DNA from: Shouchella clausii
GTDB taxonomy: Bacteria > Bacillota > Bacilli > Bacillales > Bacillaceae_D
DNA: 64,000 nt
Assembly (NCBI RefSeq): GCF_001598215.1
Contig: NZ_BCXJ01000003.1
Location: forward strand, 248,001 to 312,000
Reading direction: 5' to 3'
The notes under the pieces are model-generated. The model was not told the DNA's origin, did not search any database, and was given only the letters and a program-made list of their open reading frames with translations. Positions within the stretch are counted from its first letter, which is position 1. Every line of letters begins with the position of its first letter. A program made the translations under genes and the position numbers. Shown here in pieces: positions 9,018 through 17,924 of the stretch.

Positions 9018-10003
9018 ATTGCTTCCTCCTCGATGTCGTTCATCAAATGGCAAGCGACTTGCTGGCCATTCGTTTGTTTAATGAGGGTGGGAACCACTTC
9101 CTGGCAAGATGGCATTGCTTCTGGGCAACGCTTGTGGAAGGGACACCCTGGCGGCGGATTGACCGGGCTCGGCACATCGCCTGATAAAATCGTTCTCTGT
9201 TTTTGTTCAAATGGGCTTTCTTTCGGAACAGCTGACAAAAGCGCTTTCGTATAAGGGTGTTTCGGTTGATGATAAATTTGTTCGTATGTGCCCATTTCCA
9301 CGATTTTGCCTAAATACATGACAGCAATCCGGTCACACATATAACGGACAACATTTAGATCATGAGAAATAAATACGTATGTCAATTGGAACTCACTTTG
9401 CAAATCCTTTAACAAATTGATTACTTGCGCTTGGACAGAGACATCCAAAGCGGAGACCGGTTCATCGCAAATAATGATGTCGGGATGGAGCGCTAGCGCC
9501 CGGGCAATATTGATTCGTTGTCGTTGCCCGCCTGAAAATTCATGTGGATATCGTTTGGCGTGCCCTTCATTCAGCCCGACTGTTTCAAGCAACTCATAAA
9601 GCCTCTTTTTTTGGCTGTCCCTCGTGCCAACGCCATGGATGACAAGCGGCTCCATGATTAGTTGACCAACGGTTTTACGTGGATCTAGCGAGGCATACGG
9701 GTTTTGGAACACCATTTGGATATGTTTACGTACTTTTCGAACTTCAGCCGCTGAAAGACCAGCTAAATTTTTACCATGAAAGTGAACGGTCCCCTCAGTC
9801 GGCCGTATCAGTTGGTTGATCAACCTAGCTAGCGTTGATTTGCCGCAGCCAGATTCGCCAACCACACCAAGCGTTTCCCCTTTAAACAGGTCAAAACTGA
9901 CGCCGTCGACAGCTTTGACTGTTTGGGTTTCCCGCTTTAAGAACGATTTTTTGATCGGGAAATGCTTCTTTACCTGTTCGACTTTTAAAATCGGTTCAGT
10001 CAT
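9008..10003 (-). CDS. Oligopeptide/dipeptide ABC transporter ATPase (DppF/OppF type)
   Basis: This 331-residue ATPase has Walker A GESGCGKST, Q-loop, signature FSGGQRQRINIARAL and Walker B IIICDEPVSALD. The C-terminal oligo-HPY region, with the Cys-rich PPPGCPFHKRCPEAMPSC pattern, is characteristic of DppF/OppF. The start at 10003 ([10 protein letters not shown]) was chosen because it overlaps the stop of the partner ATPase as ATGA; the longer frame upstream is a shadow. It pairs with the DppD-type ATPase to power the two permeases. Confidence 0.92.
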   Translation of the reverse strand: MTEPILKVEQVKKHFPIKKSFLKRETQTVKAVDGVSFDLFKGETLGVVGESGCGKSTLARLINQLIRPTEGTVHFHGKNLAGLSAAEVRKVRKHIQMVFQNPYASLDPRKTVGQLIMEPLVIHGVGTRDSQKKRLYELLETVGLNEGHAKRYPHEFSGGQRQRINIARALALHPDIIICDEPVSALDVSVQAQVINLLKDLQSEFQLTYVFISHDLNVVRYMCDRIAVMYLGKIVEMGTYEQIYHQPKHPYTKALLSAVPKESPFEQKQRTILSGDVPSPVNPPPGCPFHKRCPEAMPSCQEVVPTLIKQTNGQQVACHLMNDIEEEAICH

Positions 10004-11016
10004 GCCAACACTCTCTCCTTCCGTTCGAGCGTTTTGTCTTTTGTCTGGAAATGACAAGCGACTTGGTGCCCTTCCTCCGTCTCGATCAGCTCCGGCTTTT
10101 CCTCTCGACACACCGCTTTTGCATAAGGACAACGGTTTGCAAATGAACAACCTTTCATTTCAGCACGTAAATCAGGAGGCGATCCAGGAATAGGATGAAG
10201 CCGTTCTTGTTGGCTGACTGTTGATAAAATTTGCGAATCAAACAATCCCCATGTATACGGGTGTTGTGGATTGTCATAAAGCGTCTTAGCGGACGCTGTT
10301 TCCACCGCACTGCCAGCATACATGACAATCACTTTGTCGCAGCTTTCCCATACAACTCCTAAGTCGTGTGTAATCATAATAATGGCAGTATTAAATTGCT
10401 GCTGCAGATCTTTCATTAACGTTAAAATTTGTGCTTGCACCGTTACATCAAGAGCCGTCGTCGGCTCATCGGCAATAAGCAACTTCGGGTTGCATGCTAG
10501 CGCAATCGCAATCATCACACGCTGGCGCATCCCTCCCGAAAACTCATGTGGATACATCGAAAGCCTTTTTTTCGGCTCTGGAATGCCAACAAGGCGCAAC
10601 ATTTCCTCTGCCCGTTCTTTTGCTTCTTTTTTGCTAAGCCCATTGTGAAGGCGAATCACTTCCATGATTTGGTCGCCAACCGTAAATACAGGGTTTAAAG
10701 ACGTCATCGGATCTTGGAAAATCATTGAAATCTCATTGCCGCGAATGCTGCGCATCCGTTTTTCAGGCAGCTTTAGCAAATCTTCATCGTTGTAACGGAT
10801 TTCGCCTTTTGGATAATGAGCAGGAGGCGATGGCAATAGCCGTAAAAGCGAGGTGGCAGTCACGCTTTTCCCAGAACCTGACTCGCCAACAATGCCGACT
10901 GTTTCCCCGCGATGAAGCGTAAAACTGACACCATTTACCGCTTTGACTGTATGGGCGGAAGACCGAAAATGAACATGCAAATTGTCTACTTCCAATAAAC
11001 GTTCTCGTTTTTCCAT
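10000..11016 (-). CDS. Oligopeptide/dipeptide ABC transporter ATPase (DppD/OppD type)
   Basis: This 338-residue ATPase has Walker [12 protein letters not shown], signature [15 protein letters not shown], Walker [13 protein letters not shown] and a C-terminal Cys motif ([16 protein letters not shown]) typical of the oligo-HPY domain. It lies 10 bp after the DppC-type permease and is coupled to the DppF-type ATPase downstream. Together with the permeases and the divergent lipoprotein it forms a complete peptide-type importer. Confidence 0.92.
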   Translation of the reverse strand: MEKRERLLEVDNLHVHFRSSAHTVKAVNGVSFTLHRGETVGIVGESGSGKSVTATSLLRLLPSPPAHYPKGEIRYNDEDLLKLPEKRMRSIRGNEISMIFQDPMTSLNPVFTVGDQIMEVIRLHNGLSKKEAKERAEEMLRLVGIPEPKKRLSMYPHEFSGGMRQRVMIAIALACNPKLLIADEPTTALDVTVQAQILTLMKDLQQQFNTAIIMITHDLGVVWESCDKVIVMYAGSAVETASAKTLYDNPQHPYTWGLFDSQILSTVSQQERLHPIPGSPPDLRAEMKGCSFANRCPYAKAVCREEKPELIETEEGHQVACHFQTKDKTLERKERVLA

Positions 11017-11026
11017 GAGCTCCCTC

Positions 11027-11914
11027 CTATACTTTCATTTTCGGGTCTAGGGCATCACGAAGCCCATCGCCGAACAAGTTAAACCCGAGTACAGTCACTA
11101 AAATCGCTAATCCAGAAAACAATGCCATGTGAGGAGACAACACCAGATAGCTTGTCCCATCTTTTAAAATGCTGCCCCAAGATGGCGTAGGAGGCTGAAC
11201 GCCTAAACCGAGAAAGCTAAGGGCAGCTTCAGAAATGACGGCGCCAGCAATGCTCATTGTTCCATATACAATTAAAGGGGCAAGGCAGTTTGGCAAAATA
11301 TGAGAAAACATAATTCGGCCATTTTTAGCGCCAAGAGAGCGTGTTACTTCAATAAATTCTTCTTCTTTTACAGACAGTACTTGGCCGCGGATAATCCGGG
11401 CAAATCCCGGAACACTCGCAATGCCAATTGCGATGATGACATTGACAAGCCCTTGACCGAGAACGGCCATAAGTGAAATGGCTAGTAAAATAAACGGAAA
11501 CGCAAATAGGCCATCCATTGTCCTCATAATGATTGAGTCAAGTTTCCCTCCATAAAAACCAGCAATTAAGCCAAGGAATGTCCCGACAAGCGCCCCAAGG
11601 ACAATAGAACCTAAGCCAACAATGAGGGAAATGCGTGAGCCATAGACGATGCGCGAAAACAAGTCGCGGCCATAATTATCGGTCCCAAGCAAATGGCCGC
11701 CTGATCCTGCTGGTTTAAGCGAATTGGCTGCATCCATTGCATTCGGAGAATGAGTTGCAATCAAAGGTGCAAACAAGGCGAGAATGACCATCACGACAAT
11801 AATCGCCATCCCTATTGCAGCCAGTTTGTTTTTAAGAAGTTTGCGAAAAAATCGGAATTTGTTTCTTTCTTCATACGAAACGGGTTGTTGTTCGATGACC
11901 GGCGGCTGTTCCAT
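11027..11914 (-). CDS. Peptide-type ABC transporter permease (DppC/OppC type)
   Basis: This 295-residue inner-membrane protein has an N-terminal cytoplasmic stretch, the OppC N-terminal helix (about residues 33-52), and a BPD_transp_1 domain with the EAA-like segment EVTRSLGAKNGRIMFSHILP. The conserved GTDNYGRDLFSRIVYG sequence is diagnostic for OppC/DppC. Its start overlaps the stop of the upstream DppB-type gene by one base, as expected for a coupled permease pair. Confidence 0.92.
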   Translation of the reverse strand: MEQPPVIEQQPVSYEERNKFRFFRKLLKNKLAAIGMAIIVVMVILALFAPLIATHSPNAMDAANSLKPAGSGGHLLGTDNYGRDLFSRIVYGSRISLIVGLGSIVLGALVGTFLGLIAGFYGGKLDSIIMRTMDGLFAFPFILLAISLMAVLGQGLVNVIIAIGIASVPGFARIIRGQVLSVKEEEFIEVTRSLGAKNGRIMFSHILPNCLAPLIVYGTMSIAGAVISEAALSFLGLGVQPPTPSWGSILKDGTSYLVLSPHMALFSGLAILVTVLGFNLFGDGLRDALDPKMKV

Positions 11915-12879
11915 TAGGACGTTCCTCCTTTTGAGCCATTTAGGTCAACCCTCGGGTTAACGACTTTGTACAATAAATCAACGACTAAATTCACCAATAC
12001 GAAAATGAGGGCAATAAACAAGACAGACCCTTGGACGACAATAAAATCCCGTTTGTCGATCGCATCAACGATCATTCGCCCCATTCCTGGCCACGCGTAA
12101 ATCGTCTCCGTCAACACCGCGCCACCTAGTAGCATCGACACTTGCATGCCGGTTACAGTCAGTAAAGGCGTCAACGCATTTTTAAACGCATGTTTACTGA
12201 TCACCCAAAATTCTTTTAATCCTTTTGCCCGCGCCGTTTTAATATAGTCTTGCGCCCCTACTTCCAGCATGCTGGATCGAGTAATACGAGCAAACTCAGC
12301 CATTGGTATAGTCGCAAGTGTCACGCTTGGGAGAAGCAAGTATTTGAAGAAATCCCACAGACCGTTGTCAAGGGAACCCATCCCTGTTGCTGGCAACCAA
12401 CCAAGCTGAACGCTGAAAAAAAGCACAAACATAACGCCAAGCCAAAAAACGGGCATCGATACACCGACAAGGGAACCGAATGTGACAAGATAGTCAATGA
12501 CTGAATTTCGTTTTGCTGCGGCTATCATTCCAGCTGGTACACCAACTAACAAGGCAATTGTCAGAGCGAAGACGGCAAGCAGCAATGTGTTGGGAAAACG
12601 GTCCATGATTAAAGACAACACTGGTTCGTTATAATAAGCAGACGTGCCAAAATCAAGCTGGAGCAAATCTTTAAAATAGTGGAGAAGCTGCTGAAAAAAC
12701 GGCTGGTCTAGCCCCAGTTCGACCCTTAATGCTTCCACGTCTTCTACACTTGCTTGCGGACCAAGCATCACGCTTGCCGGATCCCCAGGTAAGAGTCGGG
12801 TAATGATAAAAATAACCAATGAAACGACGAATAAAGTTGGGATTAAATCCAACAACCGTTTGCCGACAAATTGAATCAT
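11914..12879 (-). CDS. Peptide-type ABC transporter permease (DppB/OppB type)
   Basis: This 321-residue membrane protein starts with MIQFVGKRLLDLIPTLFVVS and has LPGDPASVMLG after the first helix, both hallmarks of DppB/OppB. The cytoplasmic coupling loop TARAKGLKEFWVISKHAFKNA is intact. It is the first gene of the minus-strand operon (permeases, two ATPases, DUF1177, M20). Its start faces the promoter region shared with the divergent substrate-binding lipoprotein. Confidence 0.92.
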   Translation of the reverse strand: MIQFVGKRLLDLIPTLFVVSLVIFIITRLLPGDPASVMLGPQASVEDVEALRVELGLDQPFFQQLLHYFKDLLQLDFGTSAYYNEPVLSLIMDRFPNTLLLAVFALTIALLVGVPAGMIAAAKRNSVIDYLVTFGSLVGVSMPVFWLGVMFVLFFSVQLGWLPATGMGSLDNGLWDFFKYLLLPSVTLATIPMAEFARITRSSMLEVGAQDYIKTARAKGLKEFWVISKHAFKNALTPLLTVTGMQVSMLLGGAVLTETIYAWPGMGRMIVDAIDKRDFIVVQGSVLFIALIFVLVNLVVDLLYKVVNPRVDLNGSKGGTS

Positions 12880-13195
12880 GACGATCCCCCTAGTAAAAAT
12901 TGAATCATTGATTCGTTATCTGAAATTTAAAGCTGATTATAGCATAACAACGACCTTTGTAAATGGTTAATTTTCTGTATTTCAGAAAGTTTGATTTTCG
13001 TCGTTAGGAAATCCGACAGCAGAAAACCCTTTGTTTAATTGGTTTTTCAAATGAAAACCCTTAAAAATAAATGGATAAAATAAAAATCTGAAAAAATAAC
13101 CATTTACTTTTCAGACTTCTTGCGCTAAAGTGAGCGTAGGAATTTTCAGAATCAATGTTTCACTATTAGAAACACACAAGGGGGATATCAGCAAA
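12880..13195. promoter_or_regulatory. Divergent regulatory region with repeated TCTGAAA/TTTCAGA motifs
   Basis: This 316-bp AT-rich gap separates the permease operon from the binding-protein gene. Five copies of an 8-bp motif are visible: 12919-12926 (TCTGAAAT), 12979-12986 (ATTTCAGA), 13087-13094 (TCTGAAAA), 13108-13115 (TTTTCAGA) and 13143-13150 (TTTTCAGA). The first two, and the third and fourth, form exact inverted pairs. The arrangement suggests operator sites, possibly for the IclR-type regulator; that link is inference. No convincing -35/-10 pair was identified. Confidence 0.45.
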
Positions 13196-14782
13196 ATGAA
13201 AAAAACAGCACTTCCATTTCTTTTGGCTGCTTCGCTGTTGGCATTAGGTGCTTGTGGCGGAGGGGGAGGCGATACGGCTTCAGAAGGCAATGCTAGCAAT
13301 GGCGCTGGTGAAAATGCCGATGGCACGTTGACAATTGGTCTATCAGCAAACCCGAAAACATTTGATCCAGTCGATTACTCTGGCCAATATGAAAGTCATA
13401 TTATTCGCAATGTCGCTGACACGCTCGTCGTCTATAACGAAGATTTAACCGAAATCGTCCCTTCCTTGGCAACCGAATGGGAAGCCGCTGACGACTTGAT
13501 GAGCTACACCTTTAAGTTACGCGATGACGTTTATTTCCAGCCTGGCGATTACCAAGACGGGCGGAAAATGACAGCGGAAGATGTAAAATATAGTTTGGAA
13601 CGTTCAGCGAACGAATCGGCTTTAAATCGCCTCCGTATGGTAGAAGAAGTCGAAGTCATTAACGACACGGAAGTCAAGCTCATTTTAAACACACCAAACT
13701 CTGCCTTATTGGCTGTTTTGACCGATGCTGGCAATGTGATTGTTCCGAAAGAAGAAGTGGAAGGCCACGGGGATAGCTTTGGCTCTCACTTGGTCGGAAC
13801 CGGCCCTTTTACACTGGAACAATGGCAACAAGACCAAATGGTGAAGCTAGAACGCCATGAAAATTACTGGGGAGAGACACCTAACTTAGCCCAGTTGAAC
13901 TTTCAAATCATTCCTGATCCAACAATGATGACAAATTCTTTACGTTCAGGCGATATTGATATCGCAACGGATGTGAAAGGACAAGACCGGGAATTGATTG
14001 AACAAGACGGCAACTTGGAACTTATATCTGTCCCAGGCTTGGCAACAACATACTTGGATCTAAACAACGTCGAAGGGCCGACAGCAGACCCGAAAGTACG
14101 CGAGGCTATTTACAAAGGCACGAACGTGCAAGAAATGGTAGACGGTGTTTACCAATGGGGTGGAGCAGAAGTTTCCTATTTGCCAATCCCGCGCCAATCA
14201 TGGGGCTACGATGAAGCACAAGAAAGCTTAGCGCCTTCCTACGACCCAGAAGCAGCAAAAGAGCTTTTGGCAGAAGCAGGTTACCCTGATGGCTTTGATA
14301 CCGAAATTTACGTGGCCGAGAGCCGCGTCCCATACGCGACGATTTTCCAAAACCAAATGGCAGAGATCGGCGTTAATGTAACGATCAATACAGTGGAATG
14401 GGGCACTTATTCGGACATCGTCTCCAAAGGCCAAGCGCCGATGTCGATTGGCGGATGGACATGGTATCCTGACCCTGATTTCTATTTGTACCAGCTGTTC
14501 CATAGCGACCAAATTGGCGCGCTCGGAAACGGAAAAGGCTACAAAAATGAGGAAGTCGATGCGTTGCTCACAAAAGCAACGTCGGAAACAGATGACCAAG
14601 AAGAACGTGCAGCGATTTACCAGGAAGCACTTGAGCTCATTATGGCCGATGTCCCACGAATCGAACTCGATAATACGGAAACAGCGGCTGGCGTTTCTTC
14701 CCGCGTACACGGCTTTAACGTTAGCCCAGACGGTTCTATCCGCATCGTTACGCCTTACGGTACCAATGTCTCCGTCGACTAA
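13196..14782 (+). CDS. Peptide-type ABC transporter substrate-binding lipoprotein (SBP family 5)
   Basis: This 528-residue protein has a lipoprotein signal peptide: Lys-rich N-terminus, hydrophobic core and lipobox LGAC, with the modified Cys about residue 20 and a Gly-rich linker after it. The mature part follows the SBP_bac_5 pattern (FDPVDYSGQYES, MTAEDVKYSLER, VGTGPFTLEQW, LLAEAGYPDGF). The start was moved inside the open frame to the ATG at 13196, with AGGGGG upstream, because this gives a proper signal peptide. It is the extracellular receptor for the divergent Dpp/Opp-type importer and is followed by a strong hairpin and two amidohydrolases. Confidence 0.92.
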   Translation: MKKTALPFLLAASLLALGACGGGGGDTASEGNASNGAGENADGTLTIGLSANPKTFDPVDYSGQYESHIIRNVADTLVVYNEDLTEIVPSLATEWEAADDLMSYTFKLRDDVYFQPGDYQDGRKMTAEDVKYSLERSANESALNRLRMVEEVEVINDTEVKLILNTPNSALLAVLTDAGNVIVPKEEVEGHGDSFGSHLVGTGPFTLEQWQQDQMVKLERHENYWGETPNLAQLNFQIIPDPTMMTNSLRSGDIDIATDVKGQDRELIEQDGNLELISVPGLATTYLDLNNVEGPTADPKVREAIYKGTNVQEMVDGVYQWGGAEVSYLPIPRQSWGYDEAQESLAPSYDPEAAKELLAEAGYPDGFDTEIYVAESRVPYATIFQNQMAEIGVNVTINTVEWGTYSDIVSKGQAPMSIGGWTWYPDPDFYLYQLFHSDQIGALGNGKGYKNEEVDALLTKATSETDDQEERAAIYQEALELIMADVPRIELDNTETAAGVSSRVHGFNVSPDGSIRIVTPYGTNVSVD

Positions 14783-14790
14783 TGCATCTA

Positions 14791-14820
14791 GAAGAGAAGC
14801 GCGTTTCCTCGCTTCTCTTC
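14791..14820 (+). terminator. Hairpin terminator after the binding protein gene
   Basis: An 11-bp perfect stem (GAAGAGAAGCG / CGCTTCTCTTC) with an 8-nt loop is followed by TTTTG, 9 nt after the stop. It lies between the abundant binding protein and the amidohydrolase pair, so it may set their expression ratio by partial read-through. Confidence 0.75.
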
Positions 14821-14870
14821 TTTTGTACATATCCTAAGTAGCCATAACTTTTTAGAAAGGATGTTCTGTA

Positions 14871-15962
14871 ATGTATACAGCTATTCGTTCTACTCGCGTT
14901 TATGATTCCGATTTAGGAGCGTATCAAGCGAAAACGATTTTGCTCCAAGGCACGCACATTGAGGCATTGCTTCCCTATGACGAATCGCTCCCTGAAAACT
15001 GCCTTGTTACCGATGTGGGCGATCACTATGTACTACCAGGATTTATAGATGGATTTAGCCAAATTGGCGCAAAAGAAATCGGTATTCGCTGGGAAGGCGG
15101 GGATGAGACAGAAACCGCCCAAAGCGACGATTTGGCTCCTTATCGAATCCTCGACAGCATTTATCCTTTTGACGCTGCATTTAAAGAAGCGCTTGCTAAT
15201 GGTGTGACAGTTTCCCATGTCGTTTCTGGACCAGGGAGCGTGATCGGCGCACAAACAACCATTGTGAAGCATGACGGGGCAACAGTGGACGAGATGGCAA
15301 TTAAGCCTTCATACGGTCATGCTTTTTCACTGGGCGACATCCCAAAACATATGTTTAAACAACAAACCAATAAACCATTAACAAGAATGGGCATTGCCGC
15401 TTCCTTGCGCCGTTACTTTGACAAGCACGGTACGCCAGCAAATGTGTTTATCCGCGCTTACCACGGGACTGACATTGACACAGCGTTGCGCCTCCAAGAA
15501 GAGTATGCATTTTCATTGACGCTTGTTCATGGTACAGGCGCCAATGAGCGTCAGCTGTACGAGTTAAAACAACGAGGAGCGTCTCTCTTTGCAGGGCCGA
15601 TGTTCCAAGCGCGGGAACGTCACGAGCAACAAAAATTGTGCCCTTCCTTTCATAAAAAAGTCGTTTTATCAGGCATCCCCCATGCGATCATCTCAGACCA
15701 TCCTACCACATCTGTGCGGAACTTAAAGTTAGAAGCCGCGCTGGCAGTACGAGAAGGTTTGGACGAAAAGCACGCATTAAACGCCCTTACGCTTGCCACC
15801 GCCCAATGTTTAGGCATCTCTGACAGAACTGGCTCAATTACGGCAGGAAAGCAAGCCGATATTGCCATTTGGAATGGCGATCCTTTATCGTTAACAAGCT
15901 CCGTTACCCACACGTTTGTAAGTGGCAAACTCTGTTATGAAAAGGAGAGGGAACAGCGATGA
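14871..15962 (+). CDS. Amidohydrolase-like protein lacking the HxH metal motif (possible pseudoenzyme)
   Basis: This 363-residue protein has the amidohydrolase layout: N-terminal beta strand segment, VLPGFIDGF where the barrel begins, and the C-terminal ADIAIWNGDP motif. It is a paralogue of the next gene, but the metal-binding HxH is replaced by Phe62-x-Gln64, and the second His pair (LHCHR in the neighbour) reads IRAYHG. One later His (LTLVHG) and the catalytic-type Asp (IISDHP) remain. The frame is intact and full length, so this is not obvious decay. It may be a catalytically dead partner of the next protein, or an enzyme with an altered mechanism. A likely RBS (AAAGGATG) precedes the ATG. 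Confidence 0.75.
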   Translation: MYTAIRSTRVYDSDLGAYQAKTILLQGTHIEALLPYDESLPENCLVTDVGDHYVLPGFIDGFSQIGAKEIGIRWEGGDETETAQSDDLAPYRILDSIYPFDAAFKEALANGVTVSHVVSGPGSVIGAQTTIVKHDGATVDEMAIKPSYGHAFSLGDIPKHMFKQQTNKPLTRMGIAASLRRYFDKHGTPANVFIRAYHGTDIDTALRLQEEYAFSLTLVHGTGANERQLYELKQRGASLFAGPMFQARERHEQQKLCPSFHKKVVLSGIPHAIISDHPTTSVRNLKLEAALAVREGLDEKHALNALTLATAQCLGISDRTGSITAGKQADIAIWNGDPLSLTSSVTHTFVSGKLCYEKEREQR

Positions 15963-17116
15963 ATACAGTATTTCGCGGCGCAGATTTGTATACAGTCGAT
16001 ACCGATTTTACGGTTATCCAATCAGGAGATCTCTACATCGCCAACGGCAAAGTTACAGCGATTGGCCGCCATCTGAATGTTCCAGCTGGCACAAAAGAAG
16101 TCGAGGCAAAAGGGATGGTTATTACACCGGGACTCATTGATATCCACACCCATGTAGGCATCTGGGCCGAAGTGATAGAGGACGTAAACGACGCCAATGA
16201 ATATTCCGAACCGTTTACCCCTCTAATGGAGGCAACGGACGGCATTCATTTAGACCATTTTTCCTTCCAAGATGCTGTGCGAGGCGGCGTCACCACTGTA
16301 CAAACAGGCGCTGGAAGTGCCAACCCCATTGGCGGCATTTGGTCCATTTTGAAAACAGCTGGCGCTACATTAGAAGAGCGTCTCTTAATAAAACGAAGCG
16401 GGCTGAAAGGTGCTCTAGGCGAAAACCCCAAAAACGTTTTCGGACAAACCTATCACAAAAAGCCATTCACACGCATGGCGGTTGCTTCGATTATCCGTAA
16501 TGGCTTCTTGAAAGCTTTGCCTTATCGGCATTTGGCAAAAGAGGAACTCGGTGTTGATCTCCAAGAGCTGTGGCCGTTTATTGAAGTTTTAAATGGCACC
16601 ATGCCGCTCCGCCTCCACTGCCATCGTGCCGACGACATTGCGACTGCCCTTCGCATTGCCGATGAATTTGGCGTCAAGCTCCATCTCGAGCATGCGACAG
16701 AAGGCTATATGATGATTGATGCGATCCAAAAAGCAGGGGTCGCGGTCACACTCGGTCCATTTATGATGTCTGCTTCTAAATATGAATTGCGGAACAGCAC
16801 TCCTAAAAGCCCTGCCCTAATGGACGAAGCAGGCATCCCATTTGCGATTATGACAGACCATCCTTTTACGCCTATTCAATATTTATCCGTCTGCGCAGCG
16901 GAAGCAGTCAAATACGGACTTTCCTCAGAAACAGCACTCGCAAGCATCACTCGCACTGCTGCAGAATTAGCCGGCATCTCAAACCGCGTCGGCTCACTAG
17001 AAGTAGGAAAAGACGCTGACCTGGCGATTTGGACAGGCCATCCATTTGCGACAAAAACAAAACTTTGCGCCACCTATATTAATGGTAGCTGTGTTTACCA
17101 TTCTAATCCACAGTAG
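15959..17116 (+). CDS. Amidohydrolase with intact metal site
   Basis: This 385-residue amidohydrolase-superfamily enzyme has HTH metal ligands His63 and His65 after TPGLIDIHTHVG. It also has RLHCHR (His220, His222), LHLEH (His242, His245), catalytic Asp300 in IMTDHP, and the C-terminal DADLAIWTGHP. Such enzymes hydrolyse amide or imide bonds, for example in cyclic amides, dipeptides or imidazolones. Its ATG overlaps the stop of the HxH-less paralogue (ATGA), so the two are made together, which favours a heteromer. The co-located peptide-type importer suggests a peptide-like or N-acylated substrate, but no specific substrate can be named. Confidence 0.85.
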   Translation: MNTVFRGADLYTVDTDFTVIQSGDLYIANGKVTAIGRHLNVPAGTKEVEAKGMVITPGLIDIHTHVGIWAEVIEDVNDANEYSEPFTPLMEATDGIHLDHFSFQDAVRGGVTTVQTGAGSANPIGGIWSILKTAGATLEERLLIKRSGLKGALGENPKNVFGQTYHKKPFTRMAVASIIRNGFLKALPYRHLAKEELGVDLQELWPFIEVLNGTMPLRLHCHRADDIATALRIADEFGVKLHLEHATEGYMMIDAIQKAGVAVTLGPFMMSASKYELRNSTPKSPALMDEAGIPFAIMTDHPFTPIQYLSVCAAEAVKYGLSSETALASITRTAAELAGISNRVGSLEVGKDADLAIWTGHPFATKTKLCATYINGSCVYHSNPQ

Positions 17117-17124
17117 ATGCTAAA

Positions 17125-17148
17125 AAGCCGCCAAGTGATTGGCGGCTT
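17125..17148 (-). terminator. Hairpin terminator between convergent genes
   Basis: A 10-bp perfect stem (AAGCCGCCAA / TTGGCGGCTT) with a GTGA loop is followed on the minus strand by TTT, giving a T-run of five. It best serves the minus-strand coiled-coil gene and lies only 9 bp after the amidohydrolase stop on the plus strand. Confidence 0.65.
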
Positions 17149-17260
17149 CAGACTTGTAGACAAACGCTCGCATGCTTCGTTGCCTACCGTTCATAGACTT
17201 ATGAACCTCCGTCTATTTGCATCGCTCATGTTAAACGACCTTGTTCTATTTACTACTGAC
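17146..17260. repeat. Dispersed intergenic repeat, copy A
   Basis: The stretch starting with CAGACTTGTAGACAAACGCT (near 17150) matches the reverse complement of the element ending at 33513. Shared blocks include GTAGACAAACGCTCGCAT, TTGCCT, CATGAAC/TATGAACC and CCG(T)TCTATTTGCATC. Similarity is clear for about 85 bp and fades towards 17260. Nothing coding is seen in it. It lies right after a terminator, like copy B. The right-hand limit is approximate. Confidence 0.6.
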
Positions 17261-17261
17261 G

Positions 17262-17672
17262 TTACGCCTCCAACTTTTGTATTCGCCTGCGGATTGCCCG
17301 GATCGCCACGTCATGTTCGCTCAAAATTTCATAGGTTGATTTTTGGTCTTCCATTAACTGTTTCACATTTTTGTTCGTTTCCATCACTGCTTGTTTGATC
17401 ATGCCTTGTTCTTCTTTCAACTTATTCACGTCGTTTTCTACCCGTTGAAAACGAGTTTCTAACCCATCAATACGCCCTTCTAAGCCGTCAAAACGCTTTT
17501 CTAGCCCATCAATACGCCCTTCTAAGCCGTCAAAACGCTTTTCCAATCCACCCAAACGAGTAGTTAATTCCTTGACACTCTTTTCCGTGGCCACCGTTTT
17601 TTCCAAAATCAATTTTAACAGTTCTCTTTCCTCCAAGTAGATCGCCTCCTTTACAATTTGATGCCCGTCCAT
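17262..17672 (-). CDS. Small coiled-coil repeat protein
   Basis: This protein of about 136 residues has no signal peptide or membrane segment. The centre is a 14-residue repeat (GLEKRFDGLEGRID, two full copies plus flanking degenerate copies), giving continuous heptad-like Leu/Ile/Phe spacing over most of its length. It is highly charged and should form a long coiled coil. The DNA carries a matching 42-bp tandem repeat. The ATG at 17672 is preferred over an upstream GTG because GAGTG lies 6 nt before it; no strong RBS is present. The sequence is reminiscent of short coiled-coil proteins of Bacillus with no assigned role, and I do not assign a function. Confidence 0.65.
   Translation of the reverse strand: MDGHQIVKEAIYLEERELLKLILEKTVATEKSVKELTTRLGGLEKRFDGLEGRIDGLEKRFDGLEGRIDGLETRFQRVENDVNKLKEEQGMIKQAVMETNKNVKQLMEDQKSTYEILSEHDVAIRAIRRRIQKLEA
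17463..17545. repeat. 42-bp tandem repeat within the coiled-coil gene
   Basis: Two adjacent copies (17463-17504 and 17505-17545) are nearly identical. The period is a multiple of three (14 codons), so copy number changes keep the frame and would lengthen or shorten the coiled coil. Confidence 0.85.
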
Positions 17673-17924
17673 GTTGTTCACTCTTATTCTATTCTACCAG
17701 AAACAAAAGAAAAAGGGAACATTTGTTCTGTTTCTTTCTCATCACCAAACTTAATCAGACGAAACGCTTGTGAGGGCTGATCGACGGAAAGCGAAGGGGC
17801 GAATGACACAAACGTAAATGTGCAACGCCTATCAATCAGTGCTTTCTTCACGGTGAGGATGCCCCTAATCGTTGAATCGAAAGCGGTATTTGAGAGGTTT
17901 CGCCATCCCGAGTTTATGGCAAAA

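Noticed and set aside
13111-13326. 71-residue minus-strand frame at the binding-protein start
   Set aside because: Antisense to the signal peptide and Gly-rich linker; it has no RBS.
14228-14830. 200-residue minus-strand frame over the binding-protein gene
   Set aside because: Antisense to a clear SBP family 5 lipoprotein; composition is Cys/Arg-rich with no domain.
17463-17545. Short tandem repeat considered as a CRISPR array
   Set aside because: Units are directly adjacent with no spacers and keep the reading frame of a coiled-coil protein.
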